NCBI GenBank assembly: GCA_964474045.1
Contig: CAYYRC010000014.1
Coordinates: 1-64,000, forward strand
Length of the DNA: 64,000 bases
Direction of reading: 5' to 3'
Source: JACJWR01 sp964474045
Lineage (GTDB): Bacteria > Actinomycetota > Actinomycetes > S36-B12 > UBA10799
How positions within the stretch are numbered: position 1 is the first letter of the stretch; each line of letters begins with the position of its first letter. Below the pieces are notes generated by a model, which was given only the letters and a program-made list of their open reading frames with translations, did not search any database and was not told the origin of the DNA. A program made the translations under genes and the position numbers. Of the stretch, positions 10,301 to 17,754 are shown one piece after another.

Positions 10301-10429
10301 TTCTGGTTCCTCGGCCCAGCGCGATACGTCAAGCACGAAGGGGAGCGGCCCATGGCGATTACCTGGCGCCTGGATTTCGCCCTGCCTGGCGACCTTTACT
10401 CCGACTTCTCCGCGGCCGCTGTCGCCTGA
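7313..10429 (+). CDS. PLD-like / superfamily II helicase / DUF3427 protein
   Basis: The 1038-residue product starts at GTG 7313. An N-terminal region is followed by a phospholipase-D-like nuclease domain with one HKD motif (H224, K226, D231) and a downstream GSSN. Then comes an SF2 helicase core: Walker A ATGTGKT (K350), motif II DEFH (D438-H441), motif III LTATPERADG and motif VI QLGRGLRRARGK. The C-terminal third matches the DUF3427 region found with these helicases. The family is known as a stand-alone bacterial helicase-nuclease; some relatives occur in defence islands, but its role here is not shown. One HKD motif implies that a nuclease would work as a dimer. No methylase, protease or toxin partner lies beside it. 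A GGAGGGG is about 17 nt upstream, too far for a good site, so leaderless initiation is possible. Confidence 0.9.
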   Translation: MTDGTPDALPAGLYDDVLTPRLERRLVAQDPHPAAERIDDLDQAEAADRLALHIANLIERTIDSLPADVRVERGSALIRSIGASLAELAPKVGVDDEVPAGEARMLRAVLPKGMDGKPVAIEEPEIPLLDTTLLTNAPTEPSLSRAIISEIASADRIDAIIAFIRFSGIRPLLDALEAHTSAGRPLRILTTTFTNSTQPEALEALARIGAQIRVSYDTGSSRLHAKSWLFDRTSGASTGYVGSSNLSHAGQVVGQEWNVRLSARRNPAAMRKLAAAFEGAWENGDFIAYTPDEFRTAVRRAADLGDSPLVLPLHELRLEPFQERLLEQIEAARRRGRHRNLLVAATGTGKTVMAAVDYARLRQQLQGSRLLFVAHREEILDQARATFRFALREPSFGEKWVGGRTPSDYRHVFASIQSLSAAGLGNIDPQAFDVVIIDEFHHAAATSYTRLLDHLRPQELLGLTATPERADGLPILHWFDDRISAELRLWDAIDQQRLVPFHYFGIHDGLDLTAVPWRRGFGYDPEALSGVYTSNDAWVRTVIKQLRDYVGDVHSMRALGFCVSVAHARFMAQRFTEAGISAVAVTGDTPEAERREALSRLRDGKVNAVFSVDLFNEGVDVPAVDTVLMLRPTESATVFLQQLGRGLRRARGKSVCTVLDFIGQHRREFRFDVRYRALLRLSRADLVAGLANGLPFLPSGCSFQLDRVARDVVLDSIRQAIPSNWPQRVAELRRLNADGYPATLAAYLHETGLDLDDVYANGRSWSDLLEGAGLPTQAPGPFEKQLRRALGRMLHVDDEERIDTYRAFLDVGGLPTVQGARDRRLLRMFVVSLAGQVLGDRSLAEGVALVWRHPQVLRELAELLPLLSERHDHVHADLPGRPDCPLQIHARYTREEVLVAMNQGDRAAVPTWREGVRWAANEKADLFLVTLNKSSGNFSPTTQYRDYAISPTLFHWESQSTTPAGSPTGQRYQRHEAEGSEILIFARMTNASSDRAFWFLGPARYVKHEGERPMAITWRLDFALPGDLYSDFSAAAVA

Positions 10430-10469
10430 ACCGCGCACGTCAGGGTCACGGCCGGTACCGGGACCGCAG

Positions 10470-10503
10470 GTGTGGCCGCCCCATCGCTCGCAGTCGGCCA
10501 CAC
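10470..10503 (+). terminator. Weak hairpin after the DUF3427 helicase
   Basis: A perfect 9-bp inverted repeat, GTGTGGCCG at 10470-10478 and CGGCCACAC at 10495-10503, with a 16-nt loop, begins 40 bases after the helicase stop. There is no T-tract. It could be a terminator or an operator for the next gene. Confidence 0.35.
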
Positions 10504-10681
10504 GTGCGTAATCCGGTTGGCCGGCGCCGGAAGTGCCTGCGCCACAAGGGTCATGGGGTTGGGGGTGTTGTGCGCGGCCAGGCCGGCCGAGGGCTAGCCT
10601 GAAAGCAACGGAGAGCGCATGACTGCACACTCCCCGTCGCCACAACACTGGAAACCTCCTCGTGGGGGGAAAGGTCGCATC

Positions 10682-11155
10682 GTGTCAACGGATTCGGCGG
10701 ACGCCGCAACGCCGGCTGCGAGCGCAGCAAAGACCAGCCAACCAAGCAAGGGCGTCCGGATCATCGGAATCATCATCGTGGTCGCCGGGGCCATCCTCGC
10801 GGGAGCGGGCATCGGAACCTGGTTCACGGTCCAGAGCCAGCTGAAGGCGGAGAAGATCGTCGTGGCCGACGATGCGTCGATGTTCGCCGGCAAGCCGGTG
10901 GCGGGGCCGTTCACGGCGTACGCGGAGGCCCAGATCATCAACGAGCACGCGCTCAAGGCCACCGGTGACAAGACCTATGCGGAGCTCTCGAAGGACGACC
11001 CCAAGCGTCAGACCGTGATGACGGCGTCGTTCCTGCGTGCGTCGTTGTTCACGTCGGTGGTCTCCTTCGGCATCGCAGCAATGGCGATGGGGCTCGGCGT
11101 GCTCTTCATCCTCGTCGGCATCGCGCTCTCGATGCTGGGGAAGCAGCGCAGCTGA
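10682..11155 (+). CDS. Conserved actinobacterial two-helix membrane protein
   Basis: The product is 157 residues. The start is GTG 10682, with a GGGGAAAGG ribosome site about 7 nt upstream; the ATG at 10619 has none. After a 25-residue Ala/Ser-rich N-terminus there is one transmembrane helix (GIIIVVAGAILAGAGIGTWF), an outward domain of about 65 residues containing the FTAYAEAQIINEHAL and TYAELSKDD segments, and a second hydrophobic stretch near the C-terminus. This pattern matches a family often listed in actinobacteria as aromatic ring-opening dioxygenase LigA. That name is not supported here, because nothing in the sequence looks like a dioxygenase. Its function is unknown. A strong hairpin follows at 11201. 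Confidence 0.75.
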   Translation: MSTDSADAATPAASAAKTSQPSKGVRIIGIIIVVAGAILAGAGIGTWFTVQSQLKAEKIVVADDASMFAGKPVAGPFTAYAEAQIINEHALKATGDKTYAELSKDDPKRQTVMTASFLRASLFTSVVSFGIAAMAMGLGVLFILVGIALSMLGKQRS

Positions 11156-11200
11156 CGCAAGGGAACCGCTGACCAATGCAGCGGGGAGCCGGCAGAACAC

Positions 11201-11241
11201 AGAGTCGGTCGTGCGGGTAGGTGCTCCGTACGACCGACTCT
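11201..11241 (+). terminator. Strong intergenic hairpin
   Basis: AGAGTCGGTCGTGCGG (11201-11216) pairs with CCGTACGACCGACTCT (11226-11241), 15 of 16 positions, with a 9-nt loop. It lies 46 bases after the stop of the gene at 10682. The tail (CTCATTT) is only weakly T-rich. It probably terminates that transcript. Confidence 0.65.
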
Positions 11242-11391
11242 CTCATTTGGGTCGGGGGTGGGCGCGACGGAGCGGACCTCTGCCTGGGAGGCGTTGCCTC
11301 ACAGAATTTCCGGGTCCTATCGCCGTAGTGCCCACGGAGGCGCCTGCCTACCGTGGGATGAGGGGTTCGGGCGAAGGAGGAGGTGCTGGGA

Positions 11392-12240
11392 ATGCCAGTG
11401 TGGGCGATCGTCCTCATCGTGGTCGGGGTCGTGCTCCTGCTGCTTGGCCTTTCGGTCCGCATCGTTCAGCAGTATGAGCGCGGGGTGCTCTTCCGGCTCG
11501 GGAAGGTGATCGCCGAGCGGCACCCCGGTCCGCACATCATCATCCCGGTCGTGGATCGGTTGGAGCACGTCTCCCTGCGCATCGTCACCATGCCGATCCA
11601 GTCGCAGGGGATCATCACCCGTGACAACGTCTCAGTGGACATCGCCGCGGTGGCGTATTACCGGGTGGTGGACGCCACCAAGTCGCTCGTCGCTATCGAG
11701 AGCGTGCAGGAGGCCATCGGGCAGATCGCCCAGACGACCATGCGATCCGTCATCGGGCAGCACACCCTGGACGAGACCCTGGCCGAGACCGAGCGGATCA
11801 ACGACGCCATCAGGGCGATCCTCGACGTCCACGAGGTGGACTGGGGGGTGCAGATCCTGATCGTGGAGCTCAAGGACATCCAGCTGCCGGTGGGCATGAA
11901 GCGCGCCATGGCCCGTGAGGCCGAGGCCGAGCGCGAGAAGCGCGCGAAGGTGATCGCGGCCCAGGGCGAGGCCATGGCGGCCGACTCGCTGGCCGCGGCC
12001 TCTGACGTGATGATGGCGCACCCGCTGGCGTTGCAGCTGCGCAACTTGCAGACGCTGGTGGAGCTCGGGGTGGACAAGAACTCGACTGTCGTCTTCCCCG
12101 CTCCGCTGATGAGCACGATCACCGACCTCGGGGCGTTCCTGGACCGCGAGGCCCGTGCCGCCGCGACGCCCGCCGAGCCCGAACACATCGACCTGCGCGT
12201 CGGCGGTGCGCGAAGCGGCCGGGCGCAGGTCTGTGACTAG
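11392..12240 (+). CDS. SPFH/band 7 family protein (slipin-like)
   Basis: The product is 282 residues. ATG 11392 is chosen because AGGAGG at 11378-11383 lies 8 nt upstream; the in-frame GTG at 11383 overlaps that site. One N-terminal transmembrane helix (VWAIVLIVVGVVLLLLGLSV) leads into the SPFH domain, opening with QQYERGVLFRLGKV and containing the conserved GPHIIIPVVDR and SVDIAAVAYYRV segments. The C-terminal part is Ala/Glu-rich and helical (AMAREAEAEREKRAKVIAAQGEA), typical for oligomerisation. Slipins form membrane microdomain scaffolds and often pair with an NfeD protein. No NfeD gene is adjacent here, so the partner is missing or elsewhere. Confidence 0.92.
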   Translation: MPVWAIVLIVVGVVLLLLGLSVRIVQQYERGVLFRLGKVIAERHPGPHIIIPVVDRLEHVSLRIVTMPIQSQGIITRDNVSVDIAAVAYYRVVDATKSLVAIESVQEAIGQIAQTTMRSVIGQHTLDETLAETERINDAIRAILDVHEVDWGVQILIVELKDIQLPVGMKRAMAREAEAEREKRAKVIAAQGEAMAADSLAAASDVMMAHPLALQLRNLQTLVELGVDKNSTVVFPAPLMSTITDLGAFLDREARAAATPAEPEHIDLRVGGARSGRAQVCD

Positions 12241-12276
12241 CCTCAGGTATATGTCAGCAGCTCCTGAGCTCGTGCC

Positions 12277-13155
12277 ATGACCGACACCTCCGGGGCGGCG
12301 CGGCCACCGGGACCCGGCGACGATGCGGCCTGCTATCGGCGGCTGGGCACAGGTCGCGACGCGGCTGGGACCTTGGTTGAGCAGTTCGCGGCCACGCCCT
12401 ACGCGGCGAGCGCCTGGGGTCCGGACATGCAGCACGGCGGACCAGTCGCTGCGCTCATGACCCGCGCCATGCAGCGCTGCGATCCCGCCCCGCAGGCCTG
12501 GCTGAGCAGGATCACGGTCGAGATCCTGGGAGCCATCCCCGTGTCTGAGGTTCGGGTCAGCGCCTGGGTAGCACGACCCGGTCGGCGAATCGCCCTGCTT
12601 GAGGCGGAGTTGACCGCCCTCATGCGCAACGGCGAGTGGCGCCGGGTGGCCCTCGCACGGGCCTGGCGGCTGGCGACGTCTCCGACGCCGGACATCGTCC
12701 ACCGCGCGGATGGTGCGGCCCGCGAGCGCGACATCGACGCGATGCCCCGCCTCGAGCTGCCGGAACAGTGGCGGGTGGGTTTCGTCCGCGCACTCGACTG
12801 GCGGTTCCAGGCCGAGGACCAGACGGCGCAGCCGCCGGGACCGACCACCGCCTGGATCCGGCTCACCCGCCCGCTGGTCGCCGGCGAGGAGGCCACGCCC
12901 TTGGAGGAGGCTGTTGCCATCGCCGACACGGCTAACGGCGTGGGCTCCCGGATCGACGCCTCCGCGTTCACCTACCTGAACACCGACCTCACGCTGCACC
13001 TATTCGATGAGCCGGTCGGGGGCTGGGTGGGTCTGCGCGCCGAGAGCTCCGTGGGCACCGACGGCGTCGGGCTGAGCGCAGCGGTCATGCTGGGCCCGCG
13101 CGGCGCCATCGGGCGCGTCGCCCAGAGCCTGCTGGTCGAGCGCCGCAGGGCCTGA
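12277..13155 (+). CDS. Thioesterase-superfamily (hotdog) protein
   Basis: The 292-residue product starts at ATG 12277 and lies 36 nt after the SPFH gene, so they may be co-transcribed. It looks like a double-hotdog acyl-CoA thioesterase-like protein: the first half has the DMQHGGPVAALMTRAM motif that forms the long hotdog helix, and the second half has the strand-rich DTANGVGSRIDAS and FTYLNTDLTLHLF segments. Relatives hydrolyse acyl-CoA esters or act on bulky acyl thioesters; the substrate cannot be read from the sequence. It is probably cytoplasmic, since no signal peptide is present. Confidence 0.8.
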   Translation: MTDTSGAARPPGPGDDAACYRRLGTGRDAAGTLVEQFAATPYAASAWGPDMQHGGPVAALMTRAMQRCDPAPQAWLSRITVEILGAIPVSEVRVSAWVARPGRRIALLEAELTALMRNGEWRRVALARAWRLATSPTPDIVHRADGAARERDIDAMPRLELPEQWRVGFVRALDWRFQAEDQTAQPPGPTTAWIRLTRPLVAGEEATPLEEAVAIADTANGVGSRIDASAFTYLNTDLTLHLFDEPVGGWVGLRAESSVGTDGVGLSAAVMLGPRGAIGRVAQSLLVERRRA

Positions 13156-13299
13156 GTCCGGGTCCAAGGTCCTGGGCGCCGGCTTCCCACCGATGCCCGT
13201 GCGTGGCACCCTGGAAAGGCCATCACGCAGGGTGAGCGGTTCCGGTGGTCGCGCTGCGGTGGATCGCGGCTTGCCGGCACGGCTCGAGGGAGGTGGGTC

Positions 13300-16137
13300 A
13301 TGTCGCCAGACGCGTGCCCCTGCACATTCGCCCCCCTGCGTCCGCATCGACGGGGCGCCTGTCTGCTCGCCATCGCCGCCACGGTCCTCGCAGTGGCCAT
13401 CGTGGCGCTCGGCGCCCCCGCTGCCGCCGCGGGAGTTGCTTTGCCACTGCTAGCCGCACCAGACGCGGGCAACCTGGGCACCAACCTGGGTGGGGTGAAC
13501 TACTACGACGGCGTCGTGCCCTTCGCCGATCTGACGGATCAGGCCGGGGACTGGGTCCCGCAGCGCGAGGGGGAGCCCTGGGGCTGGGGCGACCCGCTGA
13601 CGCTGCGGCGCGACGGGTGGCCCGCCGCCCTCGCGCCCGGCCAGTTCGCCACGGCGGTGCTGGCGGACGTTCGCTACCCGTCCGGGACGTATGAGGTGAC
13701 CTGGTCGGGCCGCGGCACCTTCGACGTCGACGGCACCGTCTTCGGGGCCGCTACCGGTGACGGTGCGGCGACCGGTGGTCGCGGGACGGTCGCGCTCGAT
13801 GGCACCTCGATCGCGCTGCTCAACATCCGCGCCACGGACCCCTCTGACCCGGTGCGGGACATCGACGTCCGCGCCCCCGGCGAGGCGCCCGGGGCCATCT
13901 TCCGCGCCGCCTACCTGCGCCAGCTCGCCCCCTATCGAGTCCTGCGCTTCATGGACTGGCAGCGCACGAACTCCACCTTGGCCGATGCGCCCCGGACCTT
14001 CACATGTGGCAACCGCACTCTGCCCGGTTCCCAGTCGCAGGGAACCACCGCGGGTGCGAGCGTCGAGCGCATGGTGGAACTGGCTAACGTCATGCACGCC
14101 GATCCATGGTTCACGATCCCGCACGAGGCAGATCCAGGCTGGATCGCCTGCCATGCGCGGATCGTGGCGGCGTCTCTGGCACCGGGCCTGACGCCGCGCT
14201 ACGAGTTCGCCAACGAGACCTGGAACCCGGTCTTCCGCGCTTTCCACGACCTGACGGCGGAGGCCGTGTCGGCACACTTGGGCGGCGGCGACGACTACTT
14301 GGGGCTGCAGCTGCGCGTCGGCGAGCGCCATGCGGCGGCCATGGCGGTGGTCGGGTCCGAGTTCGCATCCGCAGGCAGAGGATTCGTGCGGGTGCTCGCC
14401 GGTCAGGCCGCGAACGCGTGGGTACTCGAGCAGCGGCTCGCCGCCGAAGGCGCGCTGGCAGCCACCGATGAGATCGCCATCGCGCCCTATCTGGGCATCC
14501 CCGGAGTCAGCCCGTTCGACCCCGAGGCCGCGCGCATCATCGCCCGCTGGAGTGAGGCCGAGCTTTTTGCAGCCCTGGCCCGGGCCCAATCGCAGGAGGT
14601 CGATGGCTGGATCGCCGCCCATGTTGCCCTCGCCGCGGCGAAGGGCAGACGGCTCGTGTCCTATGAGGGCGGCCAGCACTTGGCGGGGGACTCCGGCAAC
14701 GATGCCCTGACCGCCTTGTTCACCGCAGCGAACCGAGCCTCGGCGATGGGCGTCGCCTATGCGACGTACCTGGACCGGTGGCGCGACGCGACGGGGAACT
14801 CCCTCTTCATGCATTTCACCGACGTCGGTCCTGCCTCGCGCTGGGGTTCCTGGGGCGCCCTGGAGTTCCCGGAGCAGGGGACGAGCCCGAAGTATGACGC
14901 CCTGAAGGCGTTCGCCGGAACCGACGACATAGGGGTGCAGCCACCCGACCCGGGTGGATCGGAGTACGTCGCCATCGAACCGGCGCGGGTCGTGGACACT
15001 CGCGCGTCCGCCGGTGGGGACGGCCCCGTCCGCGGTGGCGCCGGAGGCGTGCGGACGATGTCGTTGGCTATTGGGCCGGACGGAAGCCCCGGCGGCGTCC
15101 CGGAGGGCGCGACTGCCGTCGTCTACAACGTGACCGTCCCGACCCCCGGTGCCGGCGGCCACCTCCGGATCGGCCCGGGGGGAGCTCCCGTTCCGCCCAC
15201 CTCCGTGCTCAACTTCCGCCCAGGCGAGAGCATCGCCAACTGCCTGACCTCCAAGATCGGGGCCGCGCGGACCATCAGCGTCTACGCCAGCGCGGAGGTT
15301 GACGTCATTATCGACGTGCTGGGCTACTACCTACCGGCGGCCCAGCGCTCCCCGCCGGCGGAGGCCGGGCGGGATCCGGCGGCCTCTACGCGACGCTTCA
15401 CCGCCACGGCACCGCGCCGGGCCTACGACGCCGCACTCGCCGCGGACGGCCTGCTGCCGCCCGGCGCCGACCGGCTGGTGTCCGTCACAGCGGGGCTGGA
15501 CGGCAGCACGCCGCTGGTCCCCGCCGGAGCCGGAGCCGTCGCCTACAACCTGACCGTCGTGCGACCCGGCGGAGTGGGCCACCTGCGCACCATGCCCGGC
15601 GACGTGACCGACTCACCGTCCTCGGCCATCAACTGGACCGCCCCCGACGAGGTGATCGCCAACGCGCTCGTCACTCGCCTGGATGGGCAGGGTCGGCTGA
15701 AGGTGTCCAACCGATCTGGGTCTGCGGTGCGATTCCTGGTCGATGTCGTCGGTTACTACTCCGACCACGGAGGGCTGTTCCACCCCATGGCACCGACGCG
15801 TGCCATCGACACCCGTGAGGCGTCGGCGCAACGAGCTGGACCCCTGCTTCCCGGCGGCCGGCTGTCGGTGGACTCGAGGCTGACAGCTGCCCCTCCCGGG
15901 GCGATGGCGATCGCGTACAACCTGGCCGCTGTGCGCACGGCGACCGCCGGGCACCTGCGGACATTGCCCGCCGGAGCCGAGCTGCCCGATGCGTCGGCGC
16001 TCAATTGGCCAGGGCCCGGCTACACCAGAGCCAACGGCCTGCAGACGGCAATCTCACCCACGGGGGCGCTGGAGGTCCACAACGGCTCGGCCGCCCCCGT
16101 CGATGTGATCGTCGACGTCGCCGGGTACTTCGGCTAG
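13300..16137 (+). CDS. Secreted glycosidase-like protein with C-terminal triple beta module
   Basis: The 945-residue product starts at ATG 13300, with GGGAGG about 8 nt upstream. A basic leader and hydrophobic helix ending AAAAGVA form a signal peptide (about residues 1-48). Residues about 55-545 look like a TIM-barrel glycoside hydrolase: a jelly-roll-like insert, then YEFANETWN, which resembles the strand-4 acid/base motif, and LVSYEGGQH, which resembles the strand-7 nucleophile. The resemblance is motif-level only, and the GH family is not assigned. Three beta modules of about 125 residues (from about 554, 699 and 825) match those ending the 425-5275 protein, for example the shared GAGAVAYNLTVVRP. 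A role in extracellular polysaccharide breakdown or binding is inferred. Its stop codon overlaps that of the convergent gene by 4 bases. Confidence 0.75.
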   Translation: MSPDACPCTFAPLRPHRRGACLLAIAATVLAVAIVALGAPAAAAGVALPLLAAPDAGNLGTNLGGVNYYDGVVPFADLTDQAGDWVPQREGEPWGWGDPLTLRRDGWPAALAPGQFATAVLADVRYPSGTYEVTWSGRGTFDVDGTVFGAATGDGAATGGRGTVALDGTSIALLNIRATDPSDPVRDIDVRAPGEAPGAIFRAAYLRQLAPYRVLRFMDWQRTNSTLADAPRTFTCGNRTLPGSQSQGTTAGASVERMVELANVMHADPWFTIPHEADPGWIACHARIVAASLAPGLTPRYEFANETWNPVFRAFHDLTAEAVSAHLGGGDDYLGLQLRVGERHAAAMAVVGSEFASAGRGFVRVLAGQAANAWVLEQRLAAEGALAATDEIAIAPYLGIPGVSPFDPEAARIIARWSEAELFAALARAQSQEVDGWIAAHVALAAAKGRRLVSYEGGQHLAGDSGNDALTALFTAANRASAMGVAYATYLDRWRDATGNSLFMHFTDVGPASRWGSWGALEFPEQGTSPKYDALKAFAGTDDIGVQPPDPGGSEYVAIEPARVVDTRASAGGDGPVRGGAGGVRTMSLAIGPDGSPGGVPEGATAVVYNVTVPTPGAGGHLRIGPGGAPVPPTSVLNFRPGESIANCLTSKIGAARTISVYASAEVDVIIDVLGYYLPAAQRSPPAEAGRDPAASTRRFTATAPRRAYDAALAADGLLPPGADRLVSVTAGLDGSTPLVPAGAGAVAYNLTVVRPGGVGHLRTMPGDVTDSPSSAINWTAPDEVIANALVTRLDGQGRLKVSNRSGSAVRFLVDVVGYYSDHGGLFHPMAPTRAIDTREASAQRAGPLLPGGRLSVDSRLTAAPPGAMAIAYNLAAVRTATAGHLRTLPAGAELPDASALNWPGPGYTRANGLQTAISPTGALEVHNGSAAPVDVIVDVAGYFG

Positions 16138-16994
16138 GACGACGGCGCCGACGGTGATGCACCAGCCGACAGCGACACGAGGCTGCTCGCGAGCTCGGGC
16201 TTCAGCTTCCGGTAGGCGCTGCGGGCGACCATGAGGCACAGCACGATCGAGGGGATCTCGCCGACGAGCAGGTAGAAGACCGCCTGCTCAGCCGCGACCC
16301 CCGGGGCCGCGCCCACCACGTTGGCGAAGGCGTCGCAGGTCAGCAGCGTCGCGGCGATGACGCTGAACACGAGAGCTGCGCGCGCGTGGCCCCGCAGCGA
16401 CGCGATGCCCGCCCCGATGAGCCCGATGCTCTCCCCGGTGTCGAGCACCACGACCACGCCCCGGGCGCGCGAGAGCCAGCCCATGGTGTCGGGACTGACG
16501 GCGTGGGCGACGGCGTGGCCGACGAAGGCGAGCGCGACCAGGAGCAGCACGACGGCGGCGGCAACGATGACCCGGCGATGTGACTCGGCAGTCCCGCGCA
16601 GGACGTAGGTGGCCGCCAGCACTGCGGCGATGGTGCCGGGGATGGCAACCAGCATGAACATCGTGAACCCCGTCAGGTCACTGGCCGACAGCTCCGGCGA
16701 CAGGGTCATCGAGATTCCAAGGTAGAGCGTCAAGGTGCCCGCGCCCACCGCCAGCGCCCCGCCGGCAGGGCGGCGCCGCCACAACGCATACGCCGCCCAG
16801 GCGCAGAGCACGCCCCCGGCGAGCCCGATGCCGAGCGCTGCGAGCCGCAGGTGGTTGGCCTCCACCGTCTTCTCCTGCGTGAATGCCAGGTAGATGACCC
16901 ACGGCACCTCCAGCAGGCCGAACAGCAGCACGAGCCAGCTGACGATCTTGTTTGCCACCGGCGCCTGGCCGGCTGCGGCGGACGGATCACCCAT
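16134..16994 (-). CDS. Multi-pass membrane protein of unknown function
   Basis: The product is 286 residues from ATG 16994. It has about seven or eight hydrophobic segments, beginning with IVSWLVLLFGLLEVPWVIYL, then alternating short loops, and a Ser/Ala/Pro-rich cytoplasmic tail. No transporter or enzyme signature was recognised. The stop codon (CTA on the plus strand, 16134-16136) overlaps the stop of the glycosidase-like gene in a shared CTAG. It is divergent from the response regulator at 17071, with only 76 bases between them, so the two may share a control region. Whether it takes part in that signalling pathway is open. Confidence 0.7.
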   Translation of the reverse strand: MGDPSAAAGQAPVANKIVSWLVLLFGLLEVPWVIYLAFTQEKTVEANHLRLAALGIGLAGGVLCAWAAYALWRRRPAGGALAVGAGTLTLYLGISMTLSPELSASDLTGFTMFMLVAIPGTIAAVLAATYVLRGTAESHRRVIVAAAVVLLLVALAFVGHAVAHAVSPDTMGWLSRARGVVVVLDTGESIGLIGAGIASLRGHARAALVFSVIAATLLTCDAFANVVGAAPGVAAEQAVFYLLVGEIPSIVLCLMVARSAYRKLKPELASSLVSLSAGASPSAPSS

Positions 16995-17070
16995 GGGGCT
17001 AGTGTGCGGCAAGCGGGCCGCAGAGCGCCGCGCACCCCAGCGCCACGCACCGGTGTGCCCGGCGCGCGAC

Positions 17071-17754
17071 ATGAGCGTCCGCTCAGGACACACTGGCCTG
17101 GTGGGCCCGTTCCGTCGTCGCATTCTGGTGGTGGAGGACGAGGCCCTCATGGGGGCCCTGTTGCTCCAGGTGCTGGACGCCGCCGGCTTCGACGCGCGCA
17201 TCGCGCCGGACGTCATCGACGCCCGGCGCGCGGTGGTGGAGTTCGACCCGGATGCCGCATTGCTGGACATCTCGCTGGGAGAGGGTCCCAGCGGTCTGGA
17301 CCTGGCCCACGTCCTGCGCAGGCAGTACCCGCACATCGCGCTGATCTTCCTGACCAAGCACCCGGACCTTCGCACCGCAGGCGTGGGGGTCGACCAGGTG
17401 CCCGAGGGCTGCGGCTTCCTCCGCAAGGACATGATCAGCGACTCGCGCTACCTCATCGACGCCATCGACGCGGTCCTGGTGGACGAGCCTCGCGACTACC
17501 GTCACGACCTCAGCCCGGACAGGCCGCTGTCACAACTCACCGCTGGGCAGATGGAGGTGCTCCGACTCGCCGCCCAGGGCCTCACCAACGGCGCCATCGC
17601 TCGTGCCCGAGGGGTGAGCGAGCGCGCAGTGGAGCGCTCGCTGCAGCTCATCTTCGGGCACCTCGGAATCGAGGCCAAGGGCGACCTGAACCCCCGCGTC
17701 GAGGCGGTGCGGCATTACGTCCAGGCCGCGGGGCTGCCGGCGCGGCCACGATGA
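17071..17754 (+). CDS. LuxR-type two-component response regulator
   Basis: The product is about 227 residues from ATG 17071; GTG 17101, ten codons in, is equally plausible because it would begin five residues before the receiver domain. The receiver carries the acidic pair in ILVVEDEALMG, the phospho-acceptor Asp in ALLDISLGEGPSG and the conserved Lys in CGFLRKDM. The C-terminal LuxR/NarL helix-turn-helix runs LTAGQMEVLRLAAQG, then NGAIARARGVSERAVERSL. It should bind DNA when phosphorylated by the kinase encoded directly downstream, with which it overlaps by 4 bases (ATGA). Regulator-before-kinase order is the reverse of many pairs. The target genes are not visible; the neighbouring GH5 cellulase is one candidate by position only. 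Confidence 0.9.
   Translation: MSVRSGHTGLVGPFRRRILVVEDEALMGALLLQVLDAAGFDARIAPDVIDARRAVVEFDPDAALLDISLGEGPSGLDLAHVLRRQYPHIALIFLTKHPDLRTAGVGVDQVPEGCGFLRKDMISDSRYLIDAIDAVLVDEPRDYRHDLSPDRPLSQLTAGQMEVLRLAAQGLTNGAIARARGVSERAVERSLQLIFGHLGIEAKGDLNPRVEAVRHYVQAAGLPARPR

Noticed and set aside
10682..11155. Label aromatic ring-opening dioxygenase LigA
   Set aside because: The protein is a two-helix membrane protein with no dioxygenase features; the name appears to be a propagated error.
13450..15162. A 570-codon antisense frame across the glycosidase-like gene
   Set aside because: The plus-strand protein has a signal peptide, catalytic-like motifs and modules shared with another protein; the antisense frame has none.
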